Below, piece by piece: positions 15,905 through 24,067 of a stretch of DNA of 64,000 nucleotides. The notes beneath the pieces were generated by a model, which searched no databases, was not told the origin of the DNA, and saw only the letters and a program-made list of their open reading frames with translations. The stretch lies in NCBI GenBank assembly GCA_963557065.1, contig CAUWCT010000042.1, positions 20,436 to 84,435 on the forward strand, given 5' to 3'. The DNA is from UMGS1370 sp963557065 (GTDB taxonomy: Bacteria; Bacillota; Clostridia; Lachnospirales; Lachnospiraceae). The position numbers were made by a program, and so were the translations under genes. How positions within the stretch are numbered: the first letter of the stretch is position 1; each line of letters starts with the position of its first letter.

Positions 15905-18900
15905 ATGGAAAAGTTTCTTTTAACAGTACAACAGAAAAATATCTGGAATTTACAAAAATATTATGAAGATACAGCGATTTCTAATTTATGCGGCGTGGTG
16001 TTTTTTAAAGAGAAGAGGAACTCTTCATTTCTGCAGCAGGCCATCAGGAGATTTATACAGAGCCAGAGCGGTATGCGGATGCGTTTTTCCGAAGAAGGAG
16101 AACCCAGGCAGTATGTGGTAAATGAAATCAATGATGAAATACCAGTGATGTCATTTCCGTCTATGGAAGAATTTGACGCTTATGCAGAAAAAATGGCAAA
16201 AAAGCCATTGGGACTGGCAGACAGAGCCATGTATCGTTTTTCGGTATTTACTGTAGATGGAAAGAGTGGAATTCTGGCAGTATTAAGCCATTTGATCTCA
16301 GACGCCTGGACATTCAGTCTTATGGTAAACCAGGTTGACGCTGCATATCGCGAAATTGCCTGGGGGGGGGTAAACGGCGAATTAGAAGAAGGGAATTATG
16401 CGGATTACATACAGGCAGAACAGGATTATCTGACTTCCAGGCGCTATCAGGAAGACAAAGATTACTGGGAAGAAAAGTATAGAGAACGTCCTGAACGAAG
16501 TGCAATAAAACTATATACGTCCGACCAGTTAAGCATTGAATCCAGACGAATGATAACTGTACTGCCGGTTTCTTTAGAAGAACAGGTAGAAGAATACTGC
16601 AAAAATAATGGGGTAACTCCGGCTGTGCTGTTTGAGGGAGCATTGATTAGTTATTTGTCTCTGATCAATCTGGAACATACATCTGTGACCATTGGAATTC
16701 CGGTTTTAAACCGCAGGAATGCAAAAGAAAAGAAAATGGCAGGAATGTTTGTATCCACAATGCCTCTGACGATTGTTATGGAAAAGGATATGACAATACC
16801 GGATATGCTGCGTCAGATTAAGAGAGAGCATATGCAGATTTTCAGGCATCAAAAGTACCCATATACAGATATTTTAAGAACCCTTAGAGAAAAACAAAAT
16901 TTTGACGGAAATTTATATGACGTCATGTTCAGCTATCAAAACGCAAAGACAGAAACAGAGGCGGATACCAGATGGTATTTCAATGGCTTTAGCGAGATTC
17001 CCATGGTTCTGCATCTCGATAACCGGGATGCTCACAGAAGCTACACCATAACTGCAGATTACCAGACCAGAGTGTTTAAAGACGAGAGAGAAGTGCAGTA
17101 TATCATTGCCCGTCTGGAATGGATTCTTGAGCAGATCGTGCAGAATAATGTCGCATACATAAAAGATTTAACGATTCTCCCCTATCAGGAACAGAAGACG
17201 ATAGTAGAAGAATTTAATCACACATACAGAAAATATCCGCCTGTTAAATGCGTTCATCAGCTTTTTTCTGAGCAGGCAGAAAAGACTCCGGATAAAATTG
17301 CGCTTATTTTTGAGGGAAGAAAATTCACATACAGGCAGGTAGACGAACTGTCCAATATTGTGGCGTATGTTTTAAGGAAAAAGGGAGTACAGCCCAATGA
17401 TGTAATTCCGGTTATTGGAAAAAGAAGCTGGTATGTGCTGATAGCGATTCTCGGAATATTGAAATCCGGGGCTGCGTATATGCCGCTGGACCCGGCTTCT
17501 CCCGGAGACAGACTTCAGTATATTGTGGATGAGGCGAAAAGTAAAACAGGGCTGATATGGGAGTATGATGCCCATTTAGAAAATATAGAAGTTATCAATC
17601 TGGACGAAGCATTCTTTGAAGAATGGAAAGGGCAGACCGCTCCTGTAGAAAACTGCAGTAAAGCAGAGGATTTATGCTATGTTATTTTTACATCTGGCTC
17701 CAGCGGCATGCCAAAAGGCGTGATGATTACCCATAAAAATTTATACAATTATCTGATGACGGTTCAAAACACCTATGGGATTGACCAGTTCTATACATCT
17801 CTGATTACAAATACATTTGTTGATTTATCGGTTACAGTTATGTTTTTGCCCATTCTCACAGGAGCGGCATTAGAAATTGTGAATAAAAACCTGGTAGACG
17901 AATTGCAGTATATTGTTAAGAAAAAGAATAGTCTGTACAAGCTGACGCCTACCCACATGGATATTTTGTGGGATATGAAAGCTGCTTTGCCTGAGGATTC
18001 GGCCTTTATCCTTGGCGGCGAGGCAATTAAGAGAAAACATATAGACTATATCTGCAGTTATGGCAGACTGCTGGATGAGTACGGACCCACAGAGACCACA
18101 GTAGGGTGCTGCATAAAAATACATGAAAAGAATGAGACAGAGGATGAGATTACCATAGGTTCTCCCATTGCGAATACGCAGATCTATATTCTGGATAAGC
18201 AGGGAAAGGTACTTCCCGTTGGAGTGGCAGGCGAGATGTGCATAGCCGGAGAGGGAGTCAGCAAAGGTTACTTAAACCGGCCGGAACTGACTGCTGAGAA
18301 GTTTGTGAAAAATCCGTTTGCGACAGAAGAAAATCACCATGGAAAAGTAATGTATCATTCCGGGGATCTGGCAAGATGGAGAGCGGACGGGGAACTTGAG
18401 TATCTGGGAAGAATCGATACCCAGGTAAAGATACGGGGACTCCGCATTGAACTGGGAGAAATCGAAAGCGTTATGGGCGGTTTTGACGGAATTCATATCA
18501 CCGCTGTAGTGGACAGGAAAGATGAAAATAACCGACAGTACCTTGTGGGGTATTATACGGCAGACCGGGAAATCGACGAAAGGCAGATGCGGGGGTATCT
18601 TTCCGGAAAGCTTCCCCAATACATGGTGCCCAATTATTTTGTTCAGATGAAGGATATGCCAATGACGCCCAGCGGAAAGATAGACAGAAAGAATCTGCCA
18701 GCTCCTGATTTTTCTGCAGCCGCAAGGGAATATGAACCGCCAAGAACAGAACTGGAGAAAAAGCTGTGCAGGTTATTGGGAAAATTGCTTCATATGGAAA
18801 AAGTAGGTGCAGAAGATGACTTTTTTGAATTTGGCGGAGACAGCCTGACTGCGATTGAATATGCTGCAAAAGCACATAGTTTGGGAATGGAAATTTCGGC

Positions 18901-20176
18901 CCAGGATGTATTTGACTATCCGACCGTAAGAAAATTGTGTGCCTTCCTGGAAAGCGGGGCGAGAAAAAAAGCAGACTATAAAAAAGCGGATTTTGAGAAA
19001 TATCAGGCTGTTTTTAAGAAAAACACAGAGGATGCTGACTTTTTACCGGTAAAGGCGCAATTAGGAAATATACTCTTAACAGGCGCTACCGGTTTTCTTG
19101 GAAGCCATGTGCTGGATCAGCTGATGAGGGAAGAGGACGGGAAAATCTATTGTCTTGTTCGGAGCACTGCGACGGAAAGCGGCTGTGAGCGATTGAGAAA
19201 AACGTTAAATTACTATTTTGGAGATACATATGCAAATGAACCTGGACATCGGATTATTCCTGTGGAAGGAGATCTGGAACAGGATGGTTTATCACAGGAG
19301 ATGCCCTCTGATGTGCAGACAGTGATTCACACAGCAGCAAGCGTAAAACACTATGGCTCATACAGCTACTTCCACAAAACAAATGTAGAAGGAACCCAGC
19401 ATGTCATAAACCTTGCAAAACAGCTGGGAGCAAAACTGATTCATGTTTCCACCCTGAGCGTGAGCGGAAACGGTTTTTCAGATGGCGTTCCTGCAGACAA
19501 TGGAAAACAGCTCCATTTTAGTGAACAATCCTTTTATATCGGACAGCCTTTGGAAAATGTCTATATTCACAGTAAATTTGAGGCAGAAAAAAGAGTCTAT
19601 GATGGGATTCTGGAGGGATTAGATGCATCGGTAGTTCGGGTTGGAAATTTGACAAACCGGGTATCGGATTATAAATTTCAGCCCAATTTTAAGGAAAATG
19701 CCTTTTTTACCAGAGTGAAAGCAATTTTGGAATTTGGCTTTGTTCCAGATTACCTGACCAATCTGCCTATAGAATTTTCGCCCATTGATAAAACCGCAGA
19801 GGCGATTGTGAAAATTGCTCAATATGCAAAAGGGCAGACCGTATTCCATGTAAACAGCAGCCGTCCCATTCTTTTAGAACGATTTTTTGAGATTATCCGG
19901 AATAGGGGAATTGCTGTAAAGGTTGTCAATGAAACGAATTTTTATGAGGAACTGCAAAAGACGATAAAAAGCAGTAAAGCAGAACATGTTTTTGAAGCGT
20001 TCCAAAATGACATGGATGAGCATGGACATCTGGGATTCCATGAAAATGTTCAGGTAGACAATGAATTTACATTGTGGTTTTTGAAACAGGCAGGGTTTGA
20101 ATGGAATGAGACAGATGCAGAATATATCCAGGGATACATAGAGTATTTCCGCAGGATGGGCAGTTTGGATGTATAG
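15905..20176 (+). CDS. single-module NRPS (C-A-T-R), predicted asparagine-activating, reductive release
   Basis: The enzyme has 1423 residues in four domains. Condensation (1-430): catalytic H129 and D133 in SHLISDAW, a variant of HHxxxDG keeping the second His. Adenylation (about 455-950): FTSGSSGMPKG near 595, YGPTETT near 726, K925 in PSGKIDRK. Thiolation: S980 in GGDSL carries phosphopantetheine. Thioester reductase (about 1055-1400): NAD(P)H motif GATGFLG at 1060 and Y1220-x3-K1224. The ten specificity residues read D640 L641 T644 K679 I702 G704 E725 V733 G734 K925, one conservative change from the known Asn code. An N-terminal C domain in the only module implies acylation of Asn; the R domain would release an aldehyde or alcohol. 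No phosphopantetheinyl transferase or exporter is adjacent. A nine-G tract lies at codons 153-156. Confidence 0.93.
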   Translation: MEKFLLTVQQKNIWNLQKYYEDTAISNLCGVVFFKEKRNSSFLQQAIRRFIQSQSGMRMRFSEEGEPRQYVVNEINDEIPVMSFPSMEEFDAYAEKMAKKPLGLADRAMYRFSVFTVDGKSGILAVLSHLISDAWTFSLMVNQVDAAYREIAWGGVNGELEEGNYADYIQAEQDYLTSRRYQEDKDYWEEKYRERPERSAIKLYTSDQLSIESRRMITVLPVSLEEQVEEYCKNNGVTPAVLFEGALISYLSLINLEHTSVTIGIPVLNRRNAKEKKMAGMFVSTMPLTIVMEKDMTIPDMLRQIKREHMQIFRHQKYPYTDILRTLREKQNFDGNLYDVMFSYQNAKTETEADTRWYFNGFSEIPMVLHLDNRDAHRSYTITADYQTRVFKDEREVQYIIARLEWILEQIVQNNVAYIKDLTILPYQEQKTIVEEFNHTYRKYPPVKCVHQLFSEQAEKTPDKIALIFEGRKFTYRQVDELSNIVAYVLRKKGVQPNDVIPVIGKRSWYVLIAILGILKSGAAYMPLDPASPGDRLQYIVDEAKSKTGLIWEYDAHLENIEVINLDEAFFEEWKGQTAPVENCSKAEDLCYVIFTSGSSGMPKGVMITHKNLYNYLMTVQNTYGIDQFYTSLITNTFVDLSVTVMFLPILTGAALEIVNKNLVDELQYIVKKKNSLYKLTPTHMDILWDMKAALPEDSAFILGGEAIKRKHIDYICSYGRLLDEYGPTETTVGCCIKIHEKNETEDEITIGSPIANTQIYILDKQGKVLPVGVAGEMCIAGEGVSKGYLNRPELTAEKFVKNPFATEENHHGKVMYHSGDLARWRADGELEYLGRIDTQVKIRGLRIELGEIESVMGGFDGIHITAVVDRKDENNRQYLVGYYTADREIDERQMRGYLSGKLPQYMVPNYFVQMKDMPMTPSGKIDRKNLPAPDFSAAAREYEPPRTELEKKLCRLLGKLLHMEKVGAEDDFFEFGGDSLTAIEYAAKAHSLGMEISAQDVFDYPTVRKLCAFLESGARKKADYKKADFEKYQAVFKKNTEDADFLPVKAQLGNILLTGATGFLGSHVLDQLMREEDGKIYCLVRSTATESGCERLRKTLNYYFGDTYANEPGHRIIPVEGDLEQDGLSQEMPSDVQTVIHTAASVKHYGSYSYFHKTNVEGTQHVINLAKQLGAKLIHVSTLSVSGNGFSDGVPADNGKQLHFSEQSFYIGQPLENVYIHSKFEAEKRVYDGILEGLDASVVRVGNLTNRVSDYKFQPNFKENAFFTRVKAILEFGFVPDYLTNLPIEFSPIDKTAEAIVKIAQYAKGQTVFHVNSSRPILLERFFEIIRNRGIAVKVVNETNFYEELQKTIKSSKAEHVFEAFQNDMDEHGHLGFHENVQVDNEFTLWFLKQAGFEWNETDAEYIQGYIEYFRRMGSLDV
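16362..16370 (+). repeat. poly-G tract (9 G) inside the NRPS reading frame
   Basis: Nine consecutive G within codons W153-G154-G155-V156. Deletion of one G gives an in-register TAA at codon 156; insertion of one G leads to a TAG about 40 codons later. It is the longest G run I noticed in the window. Candidate slipped-strand switch, or a sequencing-error hotspot. Confidence 0.9.
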
Positions 20177-20216
20177 AAGTTAGAACAAAAATTTGGTACA
20201 ATAAGGGAACAAACAG

Positions 20217-20975
20217 ATGAGAATCGCAGTTTTTAGCACCAATGGACAGTCGAAAGAACAGATGAAAAAAATTCTGATGGAACTGTCAGGGACCGGAGAA
20301 GTATTGGATTTTCAGACATTGGACAATTTTTTAGAAGAGGTGTTGTATGGGGAGTATTTTGACTATATTGTCATGGAAATAGAAGAAGAGACGACCTGTA
20401 CAAAATGGGAGATAGTTCAGATGATTTATGAAAGAAGACCGCGATCCAGGATTATCCTTGTAATAGAGGATGGGAGAAAGGAGATTGAAAAGATTTTCCT
20501 GACTCCATCCAATATTGCAGGGGTATATCAGAAACCGATGATAGAAGAGCGCTTTCGGGATATGGCGGAACAACTCATTGTGAACAACTCTCCAGATGAG
20601 AAACCGCAAAACCTGGTTTTTCGGAAAAGAGGGGAGATTTGCACCATTCCGGTTGAGAGTATCTTATTTTTAGAGAGCAAAGGCCATAAGGTAATTGTCC
20701 GCACAGATACAGGCAACTATTACTACTATGGGAAACTGGAGACAGTGAAACAGGAACTTTCCGATATTTTTTTGCAGTGCCACAAAAGTTATCTGGTAAA
20801 TATGGATAAAATTGTCAGGATTTGTAAGAACAGCATCTTGTTGGACAATGGAGAGGAACTCCCGGTCAGTCAGGCCAGATATGGGGATACCTTTAAAGTT
20901 TATTCCCGGTATTGCAGCAGACAGGAACATAAGTATATTGAAATCGAAGAGAAAGAGGAACATACCGAGTCTTAA
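20217..20975 (+). CDS. LytTR-family DNA-binding regulator with degenerate receiver
   Basis: The N-terminal 115 residues have a receiver-like fold (opening MRIAVFSTNG, closing VYQKP with the conserved Lys near 104), but the phospho-acceptor Asp is replaced by E54 in VMEIEEE, so it may be locked in an active-like state or respond to something other than a kinase. The C-terminal LytTR domain (about 135-235) shows TIPVESILFLESKGHKV and FLQCHKSYLVNMDKI. No histidine kinase is nearby. The gene starts 40 nt after the NRPS stop with an AAGGGA site, and an extended -10 (TGGTACAAT, ending at 20202) might give it a promoter of its own. A role in control of the NRPS is inferred from position only. Confidence 0.82.
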   Translation: MRIAVFSTNGQSKEQMKKILMELSGTGEVLDFQTLDNFLEEVLYGEYFDYIVMEIEEETTCTKWEIVQMIYERRPRSRIILVIEDGRKEIEKIFLTPSNIAGVYQKPMIEERFRDMAEQLIVNNSPDEKPQNLVFRKRGEICTIPVESILFLESKGHKVIVRTDTGNYYYYGKLETVKQELSDIFLQCHKSYLVNMDKIVRICKNSILLDNGEELPVSQARYGDTFKVYSRYCSRQEHKYIEIEEKEEHTES

Positions 20976-21023
20976 AAAACCTCACCTGGTATCCGGTCTG
21001 AAGATACTAGGTGAGGTTTTTTT
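20974..21023 (+). terminator. bidirectional terminator
   Basis: Fourteen-bp perfect stem AAAAAACCTCACCT / AGGTGAGGTTTTTT with a 21-nt loop. The A-run on the left and T-run on the right make it work in both directions, serving the LytTR gene and, from the other strand, the CAP-domain gene. Confidence 0.92.
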
Positions 21024-21034
21024 GTGTATTTAAT

Positions 21035-21185
21035 GTAACAGTTCAGCCATGCGGAGATTCAGACAGGAAAACGTGTTGAAAGCTTGTTTTCATAAAGGTT
21101 TTCCTGTCTGAATCTTCATAGGGCGTACGCCAGACGCTTCTTGTCCGCTGCAGGCGGGCAAGAAGATGCAAGGCCGAACTGTTAC
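21035..21185 (+). mobile_element. 151-bp MITE, copy 1 (IS66-type ends)
   Basis: Non-coding element with terminal inverted repeats (left GTAACAGTTCAGCCATGC; right end matches with 2 mismatches) and a perfect 8-bp target duplication TATTTAAT at 21027-21034 and 21186-21193. It contains a long internal palindrome (arms 21053-21072 and 21098-21117) and a second hairpin with CTTCTTG/CAAGAAG ends (21137-21165). Ends beginning GTAA with 8-bp duplications are characteristic of the IS66 family, so a full-length IS66 relative elsewhere could mobilise it. The insertion lies 3 bp beyond the stop codon of the CAP gene and separates it from the bidirectional terminator. Confidence 0.88.
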
Positions 21186-21188
21186 TAT

Positions 21189-22985
21189 TTAATAGATTTT
21201 TACTCCATCGGCCCCCAGAAAATGTCCGTCTTTTGTAGGTTCATTGCGAAACATTCTTCCCCTTGTGCCGTCTGATTCCGGATTAAAATAGTATTCTTTT
21301 CCGTCAATGACTGTCCAGCCGGTCATCATACGGCCCCTGGTGCCATCGGAGTGAGGATTCAGGTAATAAATATTGCCGTCAGCAGGATCTGTAAACCAGC
21401 CGGTCAGCATGGTCCCGGCTTCATCAAAGCGGAACCAGTCAAATGCCTGGAAACCTGCAGACGTATTTGCATAAGGATTGTAGACGGCTGCCCAGCGATT
21501 GGTGTACCGAACGTTGGTATTGTCAGAAAAATTCCAGATTCCGTCTCCTGTCTGGCTCCATGTGCCTGTTACTACGTAGGAGGGAAGATTGGACTGGGAA
21601 GTACCTGGGCCTTTCCCCTTTGAACTGGAACTGCCGCTGCCGGTGCTATAGCTGCCGCCACCGCCGCTGCCGGAACCGCCTCCATGACTGGAACCGCCAC
21701 CGCCGCTTCCGCCGGAACTGCCGCTGCCGTAATTGCCTCCTGCAAATGTTCCTCCCATAGAGAAGAAGTGAACCGTATAGGAGATGGTTTCAGATTCTCC
21801 ATGGATATTTTTAAGACCGCTGATGGTCACAGTTACGTCATCGCCGGAAGAGAAGGATGCTCCCGGCTGGAAAATAAGATTATTGCGATCCACATTCATG
21901 TATTTTCCGGAAACATTTTTATCTTTTGAGGTGAGTTCATAAGTTTTTCCAGTCTTTCCGCTTGTCATGGAAACCCGGATATTTTCAATGCCGGATTCAC
22001 TGAAACTCTTAAAATAGGTCTGGTCTCGAAGAGAAAATGACCAGGGGCCTTTAAAATACTCGATTGGCATGGTCTGGGCCGGCCACATGACGTAGGCGGG
22101 ATCAGCAGGATCCGTGCTGCTTTCATCCAGGGCATACATAGCGGCATATTGGCCGCTTTTTCCAAATGCGACTTTTCCCATGGGAACATTAAGACACCAC
22201 ATACGATGCCCGACGCTGGAGATGTTAGAGGAGTCTCCGTCATTCATCCAACCCCGATGAAGGGCATCTGCCAGATTGCTGTATCCCTGTCCAAGATTGG
22301 AAGAGGAAGTCCCTTTATAAGCTGCGTCAAAAAATTCCTGGGAAACGCCGGCCGGTTTGTCTGGATAATGGGTTAATTTTTTGACTTTTGTCAAAAGAGT
22401 AGTTCCCGCCTGCGCATAATATTCCAACTGTTCATCGTAAACAACGTTTGCAGGAATTCCGGCTACATAGCGGTAAAAATTCAGGGCGTTCAGAGCATTT
22501 TGCCGGCTTTGAGACGAAAGTTTTCCGGCACGCTCTTCGGAAATACTGGGGCTCTCTGCATAGGTCTCTGATTGTATGGAAAATGGATGCGCTTTTTTAA
22601 AAGCGATAATCTCGGCCTCTGTGCGGGTCTGTACATGTTCAAGGGAGTTTACCTTCAAATCTTTTGAAACAGCCTTGTCCTGAGAAGAGAAAAGTTCTGT
22701 ATCCAAAGGTTCTGTATCCAAATCAGAAGGATTCACAGATTCCTCTGGGCGTTCTGCATTGGAAGGAGTGGCCACTCTTTTTCTCTGCGAGTTTCCTGTC
22801 CGGGAATCCGTCAGGGAAGCAGTCAAGAGTTTTTTGTCTTCCGGTTTTGAGATGGAGACAGTTACCTCTTTCGACACTGCAGCCAGGGGACTTTGACAGA
22901 TTGATCCCACAAGCAGAACCGATAAAGCGGAAACCAGAATTTGTCTCTTCTTTTTTTGAAACATGGGCTTTTTGGGCGATTTCAT
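21189..22985 (-). CDS. secreted CAP (SCP/PR-1) domain protein with wall-binding repeats
   Basis: A signal peptide is present (KKRQILVSALSVLLVGSICQ, ending before about 38), followed by a Ser/Glu-rich spacer. A CAP domain spans about 160-295, with LNALNFYRYVAG, HYPDKPAGVS and SVGHRMW, the His-containing face of the fold. A beta domain about 300-405 and a long Gly/Ser linker (about 410-460) lead to C-terminal choline/wall-binding-like repeats with GMFxxG-type units (GWFTDPADGNIYYLNP, GWTVIDGKEYYFNPESDGT). The first ATG (22991) touches the AAGGAGG site, so the second ATG at 22985, 7 nt from it, is the likely start. It is the only minus-strand gene in the window. CAP proteins of Firmicutes are secreted; activity unknown. 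Confidence 0.85.
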   Translation of the reverse strand: MKSPKKPMFQKKKRQILVSALSVLLVGSICQSPLAAVSKEVTVSISKPEDKKLLTASLTDSRTGNSQRKRVATPSNAERPEESVNPSDLDTEPLDTELFSSQDKAVSKDLKVNSLEHVQTRTEAEIIAFKKAHPFSIQSETYAESPSISEERAGKLSSQSRQNALNALNFYRYVAGIPANVVYDEQLEYYAQAGTTLLTKVKKLTHYPDKPAGVSQEFFDAAYKGTSSSNLGQGYSNLADALHRGWMNDGDSSNISSVGHRMWCLNVPMGKVAFGKSGQYAAMYALDESSTDPADPAYVMWPAQTMPIEYFKGPWSFSLRDQTYFKSFSESGIENIRVSMTSGKTGKTYELTSKDKNVSGKYMNVDRNNLIFQPGASFSSGDDVTVTISGLKNIHGESETISYTVHFFSMGGTFAGGNYGSGSSGGSGGGGSSHGGGSGSGGGGSYSTGSGSSSSKGKGPGTSQSNLPSYVVTGTWSQTGDGIWNFSDNTNVRYTNRWAAVYNPYANTSAGFQAFDWFRFDEAGTMLTGWFTDPADGNIYYLNPHSDGTRGRMMTGWTVIDGKEYYFNPESDGTRGRMFRNEPTKDGHFLGADGVKIY

Positions 22986-23040
22986 ACTCATTCCTCCTTA
23001 GTGTTGTCAGGTGCAGGCAATAAGTGACTGTACTATTAAT

Positions 23041-23069
23041 AGTATAGGAAGAAAGCAAAGAAAATTCAA
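23041..23069 (-). promoter_or_regulatory. promoter of the CAP-domain gene
   Basis: On the minus strand TTGAAT (23069-23064), 17-bp spacer, TATACT (23046-23041). A small palindrome ACTATTAATAGT (23033-23044) overlaps the -10 and start region. Confidence 0.7.
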
Positions 23070-23135
23070 TGGAATCCGACAGGAAATTTTGACGGTTCTA
23101 TAGCTGTTTTTGTCTGCAGTATCAGAAAATAACCA

Positions 23136-23165
23136 TTGGACAGAATGGGGAGTATCGAGTAAAAT
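23136..23165 (+). promoter_or_regulatory. possible promoter of the AIM24-family gene
   Basis: TTGGAC at 23136-23141, 18-bp spacer, TAAAAT at 23160-23165, divergent from the CAP gene promoter. Confidence 0.4.
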
Positions 23166-23224
23166 AGAATCAGGATACACCATTCAAATGGTTACTGTAT
23201 GTTCGGAAATCAGGAGGGAAACAT

Positions 23225-23908
23225 ATGCGTTATAAAATTGAAGGCGAAACACTTCCGGTTGTTATTTGTGAGTTGGAAGCAGGAGAAAAGATGATTACAG
23301 AGAGAGGTTCCATGGCCTGGATGTCTCCTAATATGAAGATGGAGACAGGAAGCAACGGAGGTATTGGAAAAATGTTCGGCCGCATGTTTGCAGGAGAGGG
23401 AATGTTCCAGAACACGTATACGGCTCAGGGAGGGCCGGGACTAATCAGTTTTGCGTCCAGTTTTCCAGGTTCCATAAAAGCATTTGAGATAGGGCCGGGA
23501 AAGGAATTGATTTTACAAAAAAGCGGATTTTTAGCAGCAGAATATGGGGTAGAACTGTCGGTTCATTTTCATAAAAAATTAGGGTCCGGACTGTTTGGCG
23601 GAGAGGGATTTATTCTTCAAAAATTGTCGGGAAGAGGGATTGCATTTGCCGAATTTGACGGCCATGTAGTGGAATATGAACTGGGATCAGGCCAGCAGAT
23701 TGTGGTAGACAGCGGGTATTTAGCAGCAATGACCGCCAGCTGTCAGATGGATATTCAGACGATTTCCGGAGTGAAAAATGTATTATTCGGGGGAGAGGGA
23801 CTGTTTAATACGGTTATCACCGGACCAGGACATATCTGGCTTCAGACCATGCCCATCAGCAGCGTGGCAGGAGTTCTGATTCCTTATATTCCTACATCTG
23901 GTTCCTGA
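23225..23908 (+). CDS. AIM24 / TIGR00266 family protein
   Basis: Compact protein of 227 residues made of repeated beta strands with glycine turns, without signal peptide or membrane helix. Segments such as TERGSMAWMSPNM, GLFGGEGFILQKLSG and VVDSGYLAAM are typical of the AIM24 (TIGR00266) family, a widespread group related to a yeast mitochondrial protein and built as a tandem-repeat beta prism. Its biochemical activity is not established. AGGAGGG precedes the ATG. It is monocistronic by its surroundings, with an 18-bp-spaced promoter upstream and 159 nt of non-coding DNA downstream. Confidence 0.85.
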   Translation: MRYKIEGETLPVVICELEAGEKMITERGSMAWMSPNMKMETGSNGGIGKMFGRMFAGEGMFQNTYTAQGGPGLISFASSFPGSIKAFEIGPGKELILQKSGFLAAEYGVELSVHFHKKLGSGLFGGEGFILQKLSGRGIAFAEFDGHVVEYELGSGQQIVVDSGYLAAMTASCQMDIQTISGVKNVLFGGEGLFNTVITGPGHIWLQTMPISSVAGVLIPYIPTSGS

Positions 23909-23985
23909 TCCCTGAACGGTTCCGATTTTGTATGGATTATCACAGAAAAAGCCGAATTTGGGCGAAAAGGCCCGAAAGAATATGG

Positions 23986-24015
23986 TTGCGCAAATGCAGG
24001 ATCTTATTATATAAT
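23986..24015 (+). promoter_or_regulatory. promoter for the small ORF and TPR gene
   Basis: TATAAT at 24010-24015 with TTGCGC at 23986-23991 (18-bp spacer). A second TTGACA (24018-24023) follows but lacks a good -10 at the right distance. Confidence 0.55.
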
Positions 24016-24067
24016 CTTTGACAGATACGAATTTATTTGTACTCTTAAACGTACAAAAGGAGAAATT

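Noticed and set aside
21035..21185. Riboswitch or attenuator as an explanation for the 151-bp repeat
   Set aside because: Two near-identical copies with inverted ends and 8-bp target duplications next to unrelated genes fit a mobile element better.
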